A stretch of DNA of 64,000 nucleotides from Austropuccinia psidii (taxonomy: Eukaryota; Basidiomycota; Pucciniomycetes; Pucciniales; Sphaerophragmiaceae). Position numbers and translations under genes: made by a program. The stretch lies in the NCBI GenBank assembly GCA_023105745.1, contig JALGQZ010000007.1:52433569-52497568 (forward strand). Reading direction: 5' to 3'. Under the pieces are notes generated by a model. It saw only the letters and a program-made list of their open reading frames with translations. It ran no database searches and had not been told where the DNA came from. This document shows, one piece after another, positions 11,434 to 23,800 of this stretch (its first letter is position 1; every line of letters starts with the position of its first letter).

Positions 11434-12824
11434 TGTGAGCCTGAGAGTTATTTTCATATACCCAAAAGACCACAAATGATAAATTAAGATACAAATATAA
11501 AAAAAATAAATTTATTTATATTATAAAAATAAAAATTGAAATATAAATACAAATTTATATTTAAAAGTTAAAATTTAATTATAATTTAAAAATAAAATTA
11601 CAATAAAATGTTAAATTATGAAAATACATTTTTACTTGTAAAAATTAAGTAAAAATGAATTTTTAATACAAATTATGAAATTAAAAATTTTTTGGTAAAA
11701 AGTTAAATAAAATATATTTTAGCTTTTTATCCAATAAATAAACATAAAGAAATTATCGCACCATTGGACCCCTCATAAAAACTAAATTGGGGTCACCTCT
11801 GGATGAAATTTCTGTAACTCAACTCTAAATAAGCTTAAATTAAGTTTTTAGTATTTTTTGTACAAAAGTATGAAAATCCTCAAAACCTTTTTTTGGTTCA
11901 CACGTGTCACAGGGGCTCTTATGGAAGCAAGAGGGCCTGGCACTCAGGAATCAAGAAATCACTTGGAGGGCTCCAACAGGTGATAAGAAATACTATGGAA
12001 TATATTTCTTAAGCAGGAAATAGAGGAAGGACAAATATGCCAAAGATAACAAAGAATAAGAAGAAGGAAGCCAGAGGCCAGAATAAAAGGAAGCCAAAGC
12101 CAAGAAGCCAACCAAGTGAATCCTCAATTCACTGTTTCAACCTGCCAGAAAGAACAATGGAATTAGTAAAGGATATGACCACCAATATCCACTGACAGGC
12201 GAAGAAAGAAAGAGAAAAGGGGTGCTAATGACTGACTTAAGATTATCAGTATTAACTTTAATAATGTAAAAGAAAATAAGGATAAAAATAAATCCAATAT
12301 ATTAATTAAATGGGGGAAAAAGTCCCCAGGTGATGAAAGGTGGCCGGTATATGTGAAAAGATGAAAGATTGATCTCGGAAGGTGTATCAATGACTGTATT
12401 GTCCAAATCGGGAAATACAGTTCTGGCCATCTTGAAATTTGAACTGTGTGATGGAATTCACACAGTGGAATAAGAAATGGCCCAATTGGGCCAAGGCCAT
12501 ACAGGTTGATTGAATAAGGCCTGTACGGATGAATTGGGTTGTCCAAGGAGTATTGAATACTTGATGTCTTGACAACTGATTTAAATGATGTGATACCTCT
12601 TGAGAATTGACCTTAGAATAATCCTGAATGAATTGTATCAACCCAACTCCTGCAGATACAGGTGGTTGGGATCCTTGAATGATCTTCTGAATTGCCGCCA
12701 TGGATTGCCAGACTGATGAGCTGAAAAGTCCTCCTTCGAAATGGGCGTTGGAATTATGGACCTTGAATTGGACAGGTGGAATTGGGTCCTGAAAACGTCA
12801 CCATTGGATTGCTGAACAAAAATG

Positions 12825-12856
12825 GTGCATAATGGTATATAATACCATATATGCAC
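12825..12856. repeat. Conserved 32-bp palindrome of family E LTR
   Basis: GTGCATAATGGTATA faces TACCATATATGCAC. The same 32-bp inverted repeat is found at 15293-15324 and 46331-46362, with only single mismatches, in LTR copies that differ elsewhere. Confidence 0.7.
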
Positions 12857-13210
12857 CACACCTGCAATCTTGGATACGGAGTGCATGAAGGAAAGGAAGG
12901 AACTCCCCTTAAGTTGAGGGGAAGGCTTTGCTGAGCTGATCTGGTGGCCTCTGGTGGTTGCCAGAGGCCATGGTGGAAATATTGATCCATGGTGGTCCAT
13001 GGCCAAAATTGGGTCCTACGGGATTTATGGCCAAAAGGGTGTCCAAGAGGGATTTGGTCATTTTTGGGTCCAAGGAACTCATGGCCAAAATTGGCTCAGG
13101 TGGGCCCAATTGTGGTTTGGGACCCACCTGGCCTTGGGGCCTAGGTGGCTGGCCCTTTGGCCCCTTTTGGCCTCATTGGATTAGGCCAAAAGGGGCCTAA
13201 TTGGCCTACA

Positions 13211-13256
13211 GACCGCGGACCGCGGCCCACGGTCCGTACGGACCGTAGAAGCCGTA
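13211..13256. repeat. CpG-rich palindromic block in solo LTR
   Basis: Contains a tandem CCGCGGA/CCGCGG and the perfect palindrome GGTCCGTACGGACC (13231-13244), followed by more CCGTAG units. There are about nine CpG dinucleotides in under 50 bases, against almost none in the surrounding kilobases. The corresponding place in the E LTR at 45990-46010 lacks the block. Confidence 0.75.
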
Positions 13257-14967
13257 GGGGGCCTAAATGGCCCAAAAAGGCCATTTAGGCCAAAACCCCC
13301 ATAATGAAAGGGGTTGGCCAAGGGCCAAGGATGATGGCTAGGGGGTCCAGAACCCCCTGGAAGATCAAAGGACCCCCCAGGCCCAAAATAAAAGATGAAG
13401 GCCTGGGGGTTGGTGAGGTGGAAATTGGCCAACAAGGCCAATGATGGCAGGATATGGCCTGAGGCCATAAATGATGGTTGAGAGGGGCTATGGCGTAAAA
13501 ACCATAAAACACCCAAGGGGGCCAATTGGCCATAAATGACATGACGTGACCAATTGGCCCCATCTGGGCTCCAGGTTGGATTGCCGCAGCCATCAAGGAG
13601 GAGGGCCAAAACTCGTGGTTGTGACAACACGGCATGTGGTGTTAACCCTCAATTTTTGTGTTAAAATTGAGGTGTTGTGTTCAGCTTAGAAGTTATGAGG
13701 AATTGAAGTATTTTCAATTTAACTGTCAAAATCTGCGTTCGTATTACATAAGTGAACTCTAATTTACATATGAGGTATCAATTATTACAGTTGTGTAATT
13801 AAAAACTCAATTAAATTACATATGTAAATTATAATTGTATTACATGATGAGGAATTGAAGAAAAAATAAATTGGAAAGATTAATTTTGGGGGGGGAAAGA
13901 CACTCTAGCTCTCAGGAGGAGCGAGACCCCCAAATTCCTTGCTGACTGGCATGGAATGTCAAAGACCATGCAAAAGTTCATTAATTTTGGCCTGGAATTG
14001 AGTCACAGGGTCTGTGACTCAATTGATGATGAGGTTTTGATACCAACCAGGGTAGTTTTAACTGCTGCCAAGAGGGTAAAACTACCATTACATTAAAACA
14101 ATGCTAGTAACAACAGTTTGAACTGGTTTCTACACCTATTACACACATTCTGACGTGTTTTGAAGGCTCTAGACCAGGTATTGCTATAGTAATGGCTGAT
14201 TTAAGGGTCTAAAATGACTAAAAATAGCAAAAAAATGGCTTAAACCAGCCATTTTTTGGTCTAAACCAGGGTTCAATGATGCCATAATTGGCTATTCTAT
14301 TGTTAGATTTTTTTTCAAAGACTGACAAGAAAAAGTTTTACTTTTGGAGTAAGAAAATTGATGGCTATAAAAGAATGTCTTTTTTGCCCAACTTTTCTCT
14401 TCATGTTAGAATCTTTTCCTTTTATAATTCATTTAAACACTGTTAAACCAATCAATAAAAGATTCCAACCACCCTTTTTTAAACAGTTTTAACCATTTAA
14501 ACACATGAAAAAAATCATTTTAAACACTGTTTGTAACTCTTGTAGTCATTTTTACACCTGAACCACCCCAAAAGTGAATTAAAGCATCTTTTGTCACTGT
14601 TAACTTTGCCACTTTGTTTTCAAATTCACTCTGGTCACTTTTAAGCATTTTTTATCTTTAAATATATTTTTAAAGAATTTGCTCTTTAAGTAATTGCTTG
14701 AATTCTTTTGCTCAATGAATTCCAATTGAAATTGCTCTTGAAGAAATTTCTTTTGTAGCCTTGAATATCCCTTGTAGAGTATTTTTGGACAAAAATTTTT
14801 TATTATATTATTTTTTTATACTTAAAAAATTCAAAACAATGAAATTGGCGTGTTTTCTTTCTCAAAATACTATCTCTTACCATTCCTAAACAATTTTAAC
14901 TTATACAAATTTTGAGGACAGGAAAAGTACTTGATGTTTTATCAAAGGTTCATATCCACACCTTACA

Positions 14968-16237
14968 GCCAATTAGGCCCCTTTTGGCCTAATTCAATGA
15001 GGCCAAAAGAGGCCAAAGGGGGAAGACCACTATCCTCCAAGGTCAGGTGGGTCCCAAACCACAATTGGGCCAACCTGAGCCAATTTTGGCCCCAAATCCC
15101 ATCAAACCCAAAATTTGCATAAAGACCCATAGGACCCATTTTTGGCCAAGGATCCCCATGGACCACTTTTCAGCCCATGGCCTCTGGAAGCCACCACAGG
15201 CCACCAGATCAGCTCAGCTCAATCCTTCCCCTCAACTCAAGGGGTATTCTTCCCATTCCTCCATGTATCCCATACTCAAGGTTGCAGGAGTGGTGCATAC
15301 ATGGTATTATATACCATTATGCACTGTTTCTGCTCAGAAATTGAATGGTGACATTTTCAGGACCAAATTCCATGATTCCAAGGCAAGGTCCTAAAACTCA
15401 ACGCCCATTTTGAAGGAGGACTCTTCAGCTCGTCAGTCTGTCAATCCATTGAAGATATCAGAAGACTATTCAAGGACCCCAACCACCTGGCCCTGCAGGA
15501 GTTTGGTTGTCAATTATCTCAGGATTATTCCAAGGGCCATTCCCAGAGGTTATTCATCATTCAATCAGTTTTCAAGGAAGAAAGTACCTCAATACTCCTG
15601 GGACAACTCAATTGGTCCATACAGGCAGCAATCAATTATACCTGTATGTCATTGGCCCAATTGGGCCAATTCATGTTCCACTGTGGGAATTCAATCACAC
15701 AGTACATTTCTCAAATGGCCAGAGCTGTATTGGCTCAATTCAGACAATATAGCCGGTGATTCACCTTCCAGGATTAGCCCCTCAGCCCTTCAGATATACT
15801 GGCCACCTTTCATCACCTGGGGAATTTTTCCCCAGTTAATTAATAGATTGGATTTATTTTTATCTTTATTTTCTTTTCATTTATTAAAGTAAATACTGAT
15901 ATTCTTAAGTCAGTCATTTGCACCCTTCTTCTTTGCCTGTCAGTGGATATTGGTGGTAATATACTTTACTAATTCCATTTCATTTTCTGGCAGGTTGAAA
16001 CAGTGAATTGGGGATTCATTTGGTTGGCTTCTTGGCTTTTGGCTCCCTTATTTTTCCTGGACATTGTCTTCTTTACTATTTCTTATCTGTGACATACTTG
16101 TCCTTATTATTACTCTTATTCCTCTTAAAGAAATTCATTCTCCTTTATCTCTTTCATCTTTTTGGAGCCTTCCAAGCGAGTTCTTGATTCCTGAGTGCCA
16201 GGCCAATCTTGTTCTCTGTTTAAGAGCCCCTGTGAAA
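14968..16237 (+). repeat. 5' LTR of element E, 3' portion
   Basis: Matches 46009-47277 of the 3' LTR. It begins where B inserted (GCCAATTAGG) and ends CCCTGTGAAA, a decayed form of CTGTGACA. The palindrome 15293-15324 is conserved. Open frames such as 15047-15394 (starting MGPKPQLG) have a counterpart in the 3' LTR at 46085; coding status is doubtful. Confidence 0.88.
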
Positions 16238-16947
16238 TTATATTAATTAACTCACAATTTCTTTTTATTCTGTTCATTAATTCTCTTATCATTTTCACTC
16301 TTTCATTCGTCAAAATTATGACTCTATAATGCTTATGAACTTAATGATCCTTCTTCACTTTTCAATTTTATCTCATTCATTCTTCATTCTTGAAAATTGA
16401 TGCCTGACCCAATTTGATTTTCTTTTATTTATCTTCTTTTAACTCTCAATTTAAAATCATAAAATCTCATTCCAATCATAATTAAGGTGTCTTTTAATTT
16501 TGGTTCTCAAATTGCTCATCAGATTAATTCAGACACCTTCTTCACATCAAGATTCATTTGACTCTTTCTTCAAGAATTTTGATATTTAAGGAAGAATTCA
16601 CTTGATATTGATTGATTGATTGATTTGACATAATTGACATTGACTTCAAGAAAATTGATTGACCTGAAGATTTCATTAATTTTGCTGATTATTCACCTCA
16701 CGAATTTTGACATAAATTCATTTTTCTTCACAAATTCATTTTGGTTGATTTATTTTTGGCAAAATTTTTATTTTGATTGATTTGACTTATTGATGTATTG
16801 ACTTCAAGTTTTCATTTGATATTTAATTGATTGATTTACCTGAAGATTTTTTTTTGATTCATTGATATTCCTCAAGATTTGATTTTTGATTTTGACTTCA
16901 AGCAAATTTTGATTTTATTCATTTATTCAAGTTTTATTGCTGAAATC
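16238..16947 (+). other. Element E 5' leader, TTGATT-rich
   Basis: About 700 bases between LTR and gag ATG. The part 16590-16930 is dominated by irregular TTGATT / GATTGA units. Element H has the same composition in its leader (59340-58900 on the minus strand), so this is a family trait. The sequence directly after the LTR (TTATATTAATTAACTCA) is shared with H but is not a TGG-type primer site. Confidence 0.6.
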
Positions 16948-17584
16948 ATGCCTGTTCAACATTCACCTCCTGCAAGACAGACAAGATCCCAGGCCAGAGC
17001 TCAAGCTGTTCTCACTGCAACTCAAAGAGCTCCTTTTTATCGCCCCCCAGAAGTTCCTCAACTGAGGGCCCAATTGGATAGAGGACCCCATATGGAAGGA
17101 GTAGCACCATCCAGGAAGGAAGGAAGAGGGCCAAGAGGATCAAGCTTATTCTCAGGAGTTGTTGGCCAATTTCCAGGACTTTGAAGAACCAGTCTCAAGG
17201 TTCCAGGTGAAGATGATGAAGAGGAGGAAGAGAATTCTGTGGAAGAGGAAGAGTCTGATGGTACTGAAGGTGCTCCTGCTTCTGTGGGGGTACCCCAAGG
17301 TACTGGAGGACCAACTCTAGCCCAGTCTGATCAGCCTGAACCATCTTTATTGGCCATTATGCAGAAGATGACTCAAATATGGCCAATCCTCAAGAAGCTT
17401 CTCCTTCTGATTCATCAAGACCACCAGCCTTCAAGACTCCATCTATGATGGCGCCAGAATGCTTTGATGGGACTCAGACCTTCAAAGTAAGAAGCTTTAT
17501 TCAGTCTTGTCAATTGATCATTCATAATTATCTGGCAAATTTCTCTCAAGACAGAAAGAAAGTTCTCTATGCCGCTTTATTTCT
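16948..17584 (+). pseudogene. Element E gag, first part
   Basis: ATG at 16948. The N-terminus (MPVQHSPPARQTRSQARAQ) is Arg/Gln-rich and probably disordered. A frameshift after about 79 codons leads to the acidic stretch at 17239 (MEEEESDGTEGAP), and another frame carries the start of the capsid (FDGTQTFKVRSFIQSCQLI, then DRKKVLYAALFLV). The capsid is cut at 17584 by element D and resumes at 38573. H carries a homologous gag on the other strand. Confidence 0.8.
17580..17584. other. Target site duplication TTTCT of element D (left)
   Basis: TTTCT here and at 38568-38572 flank element D exactly; removing D and one copy restores the register of the E gag. Confidence 0.9.
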
Positions 17585-19609
17585 TGTAAGGTTTGACTAT
17601 GAAACAATAAGTAAAAATTACTAATTTATTACTTATTGTACTTTGAATGTCCTTATGAATTGTATAAATAAGATCAAAAATATAATAATAATAAATAATC
17701 ATTATTATTATGTCGTAAAATAATTATATTATTAAATAAATATAATAATATAATTTATATTATGAAAATATAATATAATAAATAAATATATTAATATAAA
17801 ATAATTAATATATTCAAAAAGCTCTTTATTATTGTTACCAACAAATAATAAAGGCGTAAAAAATTGTTTTTTATTAATAAAAAACAATTAATAACAATAA
17901 TATTACTAATATTAAAGTTATGAATTAATATAAATACTATTTATATTAATTAAAGAATTATTAAGAGAGTAATAATAGAGAAATTATTATAATAAGAGAA
18001 AATAACCTACTTTTAACACTTAATATAATAATTTTGAAATATTTTACGCCAAAAAAAATATAAATACAACTTTTTCAAATTGTATTTACAATAAAAATAA
18101 AGAAAATTACAAATTATTCTGGATTTTTACGTGGAAATGAGTTTTAGAGAGATTTTTAACAAAAACAATTAAATAAATGATTTAATCACGTCAAAATAGA
18201 TGATTATAGCAAGGTGGTCTTCGGTCTTTAATAATATAATACTTTTATATATAAAGAATAAAGAAATTACCTTTGATTTAATTGATTTAATGTTTTTGAT
18301 GCGTCTGAGGGGAAAATAGAGTAAAAAGAGCTCTATTTATAGTAAATACCTCCCTCCTAGAGTCCAACAGGATTCTAGTAGACGTGTACTGATCATATCC
18401 ACTGGAATTGATCAATATTTTAAGGTTTGAGGGTGATTACATCATGATCAAACCATATTACATCATTATTACACCATTATTTAGAGTTACCACTATAACT
18501 CTAAGTTTGATGACATCAGAGGCTTGGCAGAACCCCAAATTTCGTGGATTTTCTTAGTTTTAATCATAAACTAATAGTATTCACCAATTTTATCACTCAT
18601 ATGACTGTTAAACTTAATTTAAGGTTACAGTAGGTGATCATAACTGCTCAATTTAAGCTCAAACTTTGATCTTCAATAACTTTTAAGATTTACACGCTAC
18701 AGCAATTCAGAGAGTGAATTCTGATAGCCTGGCATACCCTTATTATGCTGCCAAGAGCCTTTCATTACATCATCATAACTCTAATTTTGATGATTTTTCT
18801 TGTAACTCATCTTTTCTGTTGAAATTTAATATTTTAAACTTCAAACCTTGATTTCAGGGGGTTATACTCTGAATTTAATAATACAAATTACATCATTCCT
18901 CATGAATGAACTAGTAGAATTCAACTGTATACTTCTTATAAGTTTGGACCACTTTCACAACAAAGTGGTCAACAGCTCTGTTGATTTTTATCAATATTTC
19001 ATCATAGGTTTTAACCTTGTTTATAATTTGTAAAAAAAAGTTCATATCTGTGTTCTTACAATAATTACGTGGTAACTTTATTTTTGGCTCATCATTCTAT
19101 CATGTCTAGTTTAGGAGATATTAGCTATGATCCTTGAATATATGCATTGACCAAAAAAGTGCATATATTCAGGTTAATTCCTTAAGTATTAACTTTGGAA
19201 ATGAGCTTATTAATTGTTTTATGTGTGGACTTTAGTGGGGAATCCACTGGTACAATTTGTTTCACATGTTGTTTCATTAGCTCTTGAGATAAATAAGGTT
19301 TTATGGTTTTTATAAGGTATTATACCTTATAATTCATTAAATATTGACTTTACAGATACGCCATAAAAAGGTACATGTGTATTTTTCCATGGGGAATCCA
19401 ATGGTATAATTTAATTTACATGTTGATTCATTGGTCTTTAAGTTAAACCAATTTTTGTACCAATTTATGGTATTTTTTGTATATTTAAGTAATTATTTTT
19501 AATGTATAATTATTCTAAGTAATTTTAATATAATTATATTAAATGTATAATTATTCTGAGTCTTTTTTGTGACCTTATTGGGTATGTGGTCATATCTCAA
19601 AGGCTCACA
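17585..19609 (-). repeat. 3' LTR of element D (2025 bp)
   Basis: TGTAAGGTTTGAC at the left and AAGGCTCACA at the right on plus. It contains a tandem hairpin at 18947-18983 and the palindrome TTATAAGGTATTATACCTTATAA near 19310-19335. The region 17630-18060 is nearly pure A/T. The sense LTR start resembles B and C (TGTGAGCCT...ACATACCCAA). Confidence 0.93.
18333..18341 (-). promoter_or_regulatory. TATA box, element D LTR
   Basis: TATAAATAG on the minus strand, identical in the other LTR (27002-27010). A transcript starting some 25-35 bases downstream would leave a long R-U5 of roughly 700 bases before the primer site. Prediction from motif and repeat conservation only. Confidence 0.4.
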
Positions 19610-19635
19610 TTCCCTACCACCAAAAAAGATTGTAC
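19610..19635 (-). other. Polypurine tract of element D
   Basis: On the minus strand a T-rich stretch and GGTGGTAGGGA precede the LTR start ATGTGAGCC. This is the same layout as C and B. Confidence 0.65.
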
Positions 19636-19727
19636 CACAATCTGATATGTGTGATTAGGGCATCATCCACTGTCCTACCTCTTCAATAGACTTTGTTAGT
19701 CTTGAAGCTCAATAATGCTTAAATTTT

Positions 19728-22700
19728 CTATTTTTCAGGCTTTCTTTCATGTCTGAACCTTCTTAGTAGTTTATCAGCATTTGTTATATCTTTCTCAAGT
19801 AGCCATTCATCTTCTTGAGATGAATTTCTATACCTTACAAGGTATTCCCTTTCTTTTTTGTTTCTTGTCCTTCTTTCTTTAAGGACTTTTAATATTTTCT
19901 TTTCCTCTCCTTCTTCCAAGGGGGGAATCTCAAGTGGGGGTTTATTTCTTAGTGGAAATAACGCCTTGTCACTTGAACTGTAAGGTTTTATCAGACTTAC
20001 AGGGAAAGTTGGGTGTTTGTTCATTAGTTCACCTGTGAGTTCTAATTGCACAGCATTGGGTCCATGAAGTGCTTTTGTCATAAATGGTCCTGCAAAGGAA
20101 TCTTTCAATTTCTTTGGGCCTTTTATGTTATTGAAATTAAGGGTTGATACTAAGACCAAGTCTCCTATTTTGAAATCAGGTGGCTTATGACTTTTATCCC
20201 ATCTTTCTTTTGCATATTTAAAAGAGTCTTGCATACATCTGTTTGCATGGTGTCTTGCTTTGTCAAGCATTATCTTAAAACTGCTTGCTGTTGATGTATG
20301 TCCACTAAGTCCTTTTTGAGGGTATCATAAGGAAGTCTTGGATTCCAACCTTTCTCTAGCATTGCTGGTGTTTTGCCAGTAGAAGAATGGATTGATGTCT
20401 TATATGCCAGTTCAAGTGCTGGTATTAGTGTACACCAATCATGGGTAAAACCATCAAAATCATCCTAGCCCATAAGCACAGAATCTTCTGATCATATCCT
20501 TTAGGGTCTGTATCATTCTTTCTGCTAAACCATCAGTTTGAGGATGATAAGCTGTTGAGAATGATAACTTTGTCCCAAACAAGTTATGGAGATTTGTCCA
20601 TAATGCTGAAGTGAACTTTGGGTCTCTGTCACTTATAATATTTTGGAATAAGCCTGTGTGGCTAATGACTTTATTCCATATCATTATGGCTGTATCCATA
20701 GCTGTGTCATCTTTATGACATGGTAAGAACATGGGAGTTTTACTGTACCTGTCAACTAACACTAGGCATGCATTATAACTCCTGTCTCCTCCTGGAGGTA
20801 AAGCTGTTACCCAATCCATATGAACTATTTCCCAAGGGGATTTTGGTTCTTGGATTTGGATCATCATTCCAAATTTCTTTCCTGTGGCTCTGTTGGCTTT
20901 TTGACATCTGTCACAGGTTTGGCAGTACTCTGCAACATCTTTCTTCCAATTTGGCCACCAAGAGCAGGTTTTCACCCTCTCTAGTGTCCTGTCTTCTGAG
21001 AGATGTCCAGATGCAACACTATCATGACACTCATGTAAAATAGTGTTTATTAGTGTTCTATCTGTTAAGGCCATAACACATGTGTGTTTTGTTCTATGGT
21101 AAATGATTCCATCAAGAAGGTGGAATCTTCCTTCATCATATGCCTTTTTCCATATTTCATCTAGTTTTGATGAAAGTGATGGGTCTTTGCAGTCTTTCAT
21201 TAGAAGTTGGCTTAAGATATGGCAATTTTTGTCTGTCTTATAGCTTTCTTTGACTTGGTTAAAGAATTCTGTGCCAATGTCTGTAACACATATTCCTTCT
21301 ATATGGTGCTCTTGTTGTGGTACCCATGCTGGATTGTCAGGGGTATTTGCTAGAGCCCATGTGCTGAGACCATCTGCATTTTTATGAATATTTCCAGATT
21401 TATGAACAATAGTCATATTTCCTCTATATTCTTGGATAGCAATTTGCCATCTCAGCATATGTCTATTTGGAGTCTTCATATTTAATAGTAATTTCACAGC
21501 ATTACAGTCTGTGATTACATCAAATACTGGGCCATCCAAATAATAATGCAGTTTTTCTAAAGCCCACACTAGGCATAAGCATTCCATTTGGCTTGCTCCA
21601 TACCTTGCTTCTGTTGGCTTTATTTGCCTTGAAATGAAACAAATTGGTCCTTCCACTGGTTTATCATTGATAATTTGTGTTTGGTGAAGTGCATCACCTA
21701 GTCCTTCTCCACAAGCATCAATGTACAGTTTGAAGGGTAGTTTCCAATCTGGCATTAGAAGAAATGGGGCATTTTTTAAGGAATTTTTCAATTCTTCATA
21801 TGCCTTGACTCTTTCTTCTGTCATCTCATAGACTGTTTGTTGGTCACATAGCTTATACAAGGATTTAGCAATCTTTGCAAAGTCCTTTATATGCTGTCTA
21901 TAGTAACCAGCAAATCCTAAAAATGATTGCATTTCTTTTTTGGTTTGAGGCATTGGTTTAATTAGTACTGCTGCCACTTTATTTTTGTCTATGCCTAGAC
22001 TAAGGCCAGATACAACATGTCCTAGTGCTTTTAATTCACTATATGCAAAATGACATTTTTTCAAGGAAATTTTCATATTTACTTGGACTATTTTTTGTAG
22101 TACCCTTTCTAGTCTTGTAAGGTGATTTTCCCAAGTTTTTGAGCAAGCTATGATATCATCAATATAGATAATTAACCATCCTTCTGATAATTCTTCAGGA
22201 AAGATGGTATTCATCATCCTTTGATAATGGGAAGGTGCATTTTTTATCCCAAATGGCATTGTTAAGTATTCAAAAATTCCACAATGGACTATTATTCTTA
22301 GTAGTTTCTTGGCATTGTCTGTTAAGACATTTTGATGAAAACCCTTAAGAGCATCCATAGCTGTAATGAACTTAGCTTGTGACAATTGGGTCAATGTCTC
22401 ATGGATTCTGGGTATTGGATATCTGTCTGGAATGGTATAGGTATTCAGGGCTCTGAGGTCTCCTACCATCCTTGATTTTCCATTATGCCAAGTTACAATT
22501 ACAGGTGTAGTAACTTCTACTTGTTCATTATGTCCAACCTTTCTTAATTCTCCAAGGTCCATTAATTCTTTAATGTGCACCTCTAAGGCTTCTCTAGCTC
22601 TTGGACTGGCTGGATAAGCAGGTCTTCTTAATAAAGGTGGGTAAGGCTTTTCTACATTAAGAATTATATCCACTTCATGTCCAATTATGGCACCTAATGG

Positions 22701-23800
22701 CTCTTTGTCAGTTGCAAAGGCATTTTTATACTTAAATAAGAGGTCAATCAATTTTTCTTTCATTTTTTCTGTTAATTCTTGATTGAATTCTGCTTCTTTA
22801 AGTTGTTCAGATATAAAAAGTTCCTTTTCTGGAATTTTTTCTTCCTTCTTAATAACTGTGATTTGTTTTTTGTTATTTAAGAAGCCAAACTTTTGTCTTT
22901 TGTTATCTCCTATGGTAAAATATCTATCTTTTTGGTTGGAGATATCTATACCATAGATTGATAAGTAGCCATTCCCAAGTATGAAATGATTACTAGTACA
23001 GTTGTCCATTACTACAAACTCTACTTTAATTCTGACACATTGTGAGGGATGTGGAAAAATGAGTGTTAAATCAATTATTCCAAGGGGCTTCATGCTTTCA
23101 CTTGCACTACTAAATTTGACATCTTGTATTGGCATAAGTTTTTCTTGCCAGTTTGGGACAATGGTTTTTAAATAACTTTTGCCAACACAAGTGCAATATG
23201 CTCCTGTATCCAAGTTAACTTTTCCTTCTTGGTTATCAACCATAACAATACTTATACTTGATTTTCCAGCTGTATATCCCATTCCTCTTGCAGGTTTGGT
23301 CCTATACATTTTGGTATCTTGTATGTTTGTCAGGTTTGTGTCAGATGTTCCAACTTGTGGTAAGTTTGAATTAACATCCAGTACTTCATAAATTATATCA
23401 ATATTATTAATTTGTGCATTAATTATATTGATTTCATCACTTTCAGAGCTTTCTGACTCTTCTGTCTCTTTTTCAGAGTCAGATTCCTCTTCTTTGTCAT
23501 TGTGGCTTTCTGTTTCCACAATTTCATTAATCTTTGCTTTTTTAAGGCAATTATTGGCTAAGTGTCCAATACCTCCACATTTATGCCATTTTCTTTGCTC
23601 ATTATTGTTGGATGTATTGGGCTTAAAGGATTCTTTTGATTTATCTTTTTGGATAAATGGTTTATTTGGGCTTTTAATGTCCAATTTTTTGCAAGTCCTT
23701 CCAATTTTTGTTCTTGTCACTATATCTTCTAGTGCATTTATATACTCTTCTGTGGAGCATGGTTCTATACACCTGCTTCTTAGGGAATGTTCTAGTTCCC
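19728..23800 (-). pseudogene. Element D Pol (protease, RT, RNase H, integrase), frameshifted
   Basis: The main open frame 20460-23720 (1086 codons) carries a zinc knuckle, protease ([12 protein letters not shown]), RT (YIDDII, both Asp kept), RNase H ([16 protein letters not shown]), the HHCC finger (CDRCQK) and the integrase core with Asp in [10 protein letters not shown], Asp in IISDRDPKF and Glu in GLAERMI. It then breaks at 20460. Sequence to 20271 is in other frames, and 19728-20270 carries the GPY/F-like region and chromo-like tail (EREYLVRYRNSSQEDEWLL). The zinc knuckle has Trp in place of the first Cys (KWHKCGG versus KCHKCGS in C). At least two frameshifts lie in the integrase tail and one between Gag and Pol near 23800. 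Confidence 0.92.

Larger units (their letters stand above)
11905..13626 (-). repeat. Solo LTR, family E (1722 bp), with ACACG target duplication
   Basis: TGTCACAGGGG at the left end and GTTGTGACA at the right end, flanked by ACACG at 11900-11904 and 13627-13631. Sense is minus relative to E. Compared with the E LTR at 45675-47277 it carries an extra CpG-rich palindromic block at about 13207-13257. A GGCC-rich stretch at 12950-13570 contains long stop-free frames that I take as a by-product of composition. Confidence 0.93.
8384..14967 (+). mobile_element. Ty3/gypsy element B (5' part off-window)
   Basis: Plus-strand element of the C/D clade. It starts abruptly in the RT N-terminal region at the junction with a family-A LTR and runs through RNase H and integrase to a 3' LTR beginning at 11434. 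The LTR is interrupted by a solo LTR at 11905-13626 and ends TTACA at 14967. After it comes GCCAATTAGG, which continues the LTR of element E, so B lies inside E. Several stops make it inactive. Confidence 0.9.
11434..14967 (+). repeat. 3' LTR of element B (about 1807 bp plus nested solo LTR)
   Basis: Begins TGTGAGCCTGAGAG and ends CCACACCTTACA. The LTR pieces are 11434-11904 and 13632-14967, separated by a solo LTR with target duplication ACACG. It matches the solo LTR at 51031-52841 in reverse. Most of 11480-11760 and 14780-14840 is extremely AT-rich. No gene inside. Confidence 0.9.

Noticed and set aside
12909..13635. Several overlapping open frames in the GGCC-rich part of the solo LTR
   Set aside because: Stops are rare here because of base composition, so frames are open on both strands at once. 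Only the MGPK frame is kept as a weak finding.
16600..16930. CRISPR-like or true tandem repeat array
   Set aside because: Units are irregular TTGATT variants without spacers of constant size; it is a low-complexity leader.
20720..21043. Open frames on the strand opposite to pol (for example 20720-21043, 23428-23814, 30612-30906)
   Set aside because: They are antisense to well-supported pol or gag frames and have no conserved counterpart in the other copies.
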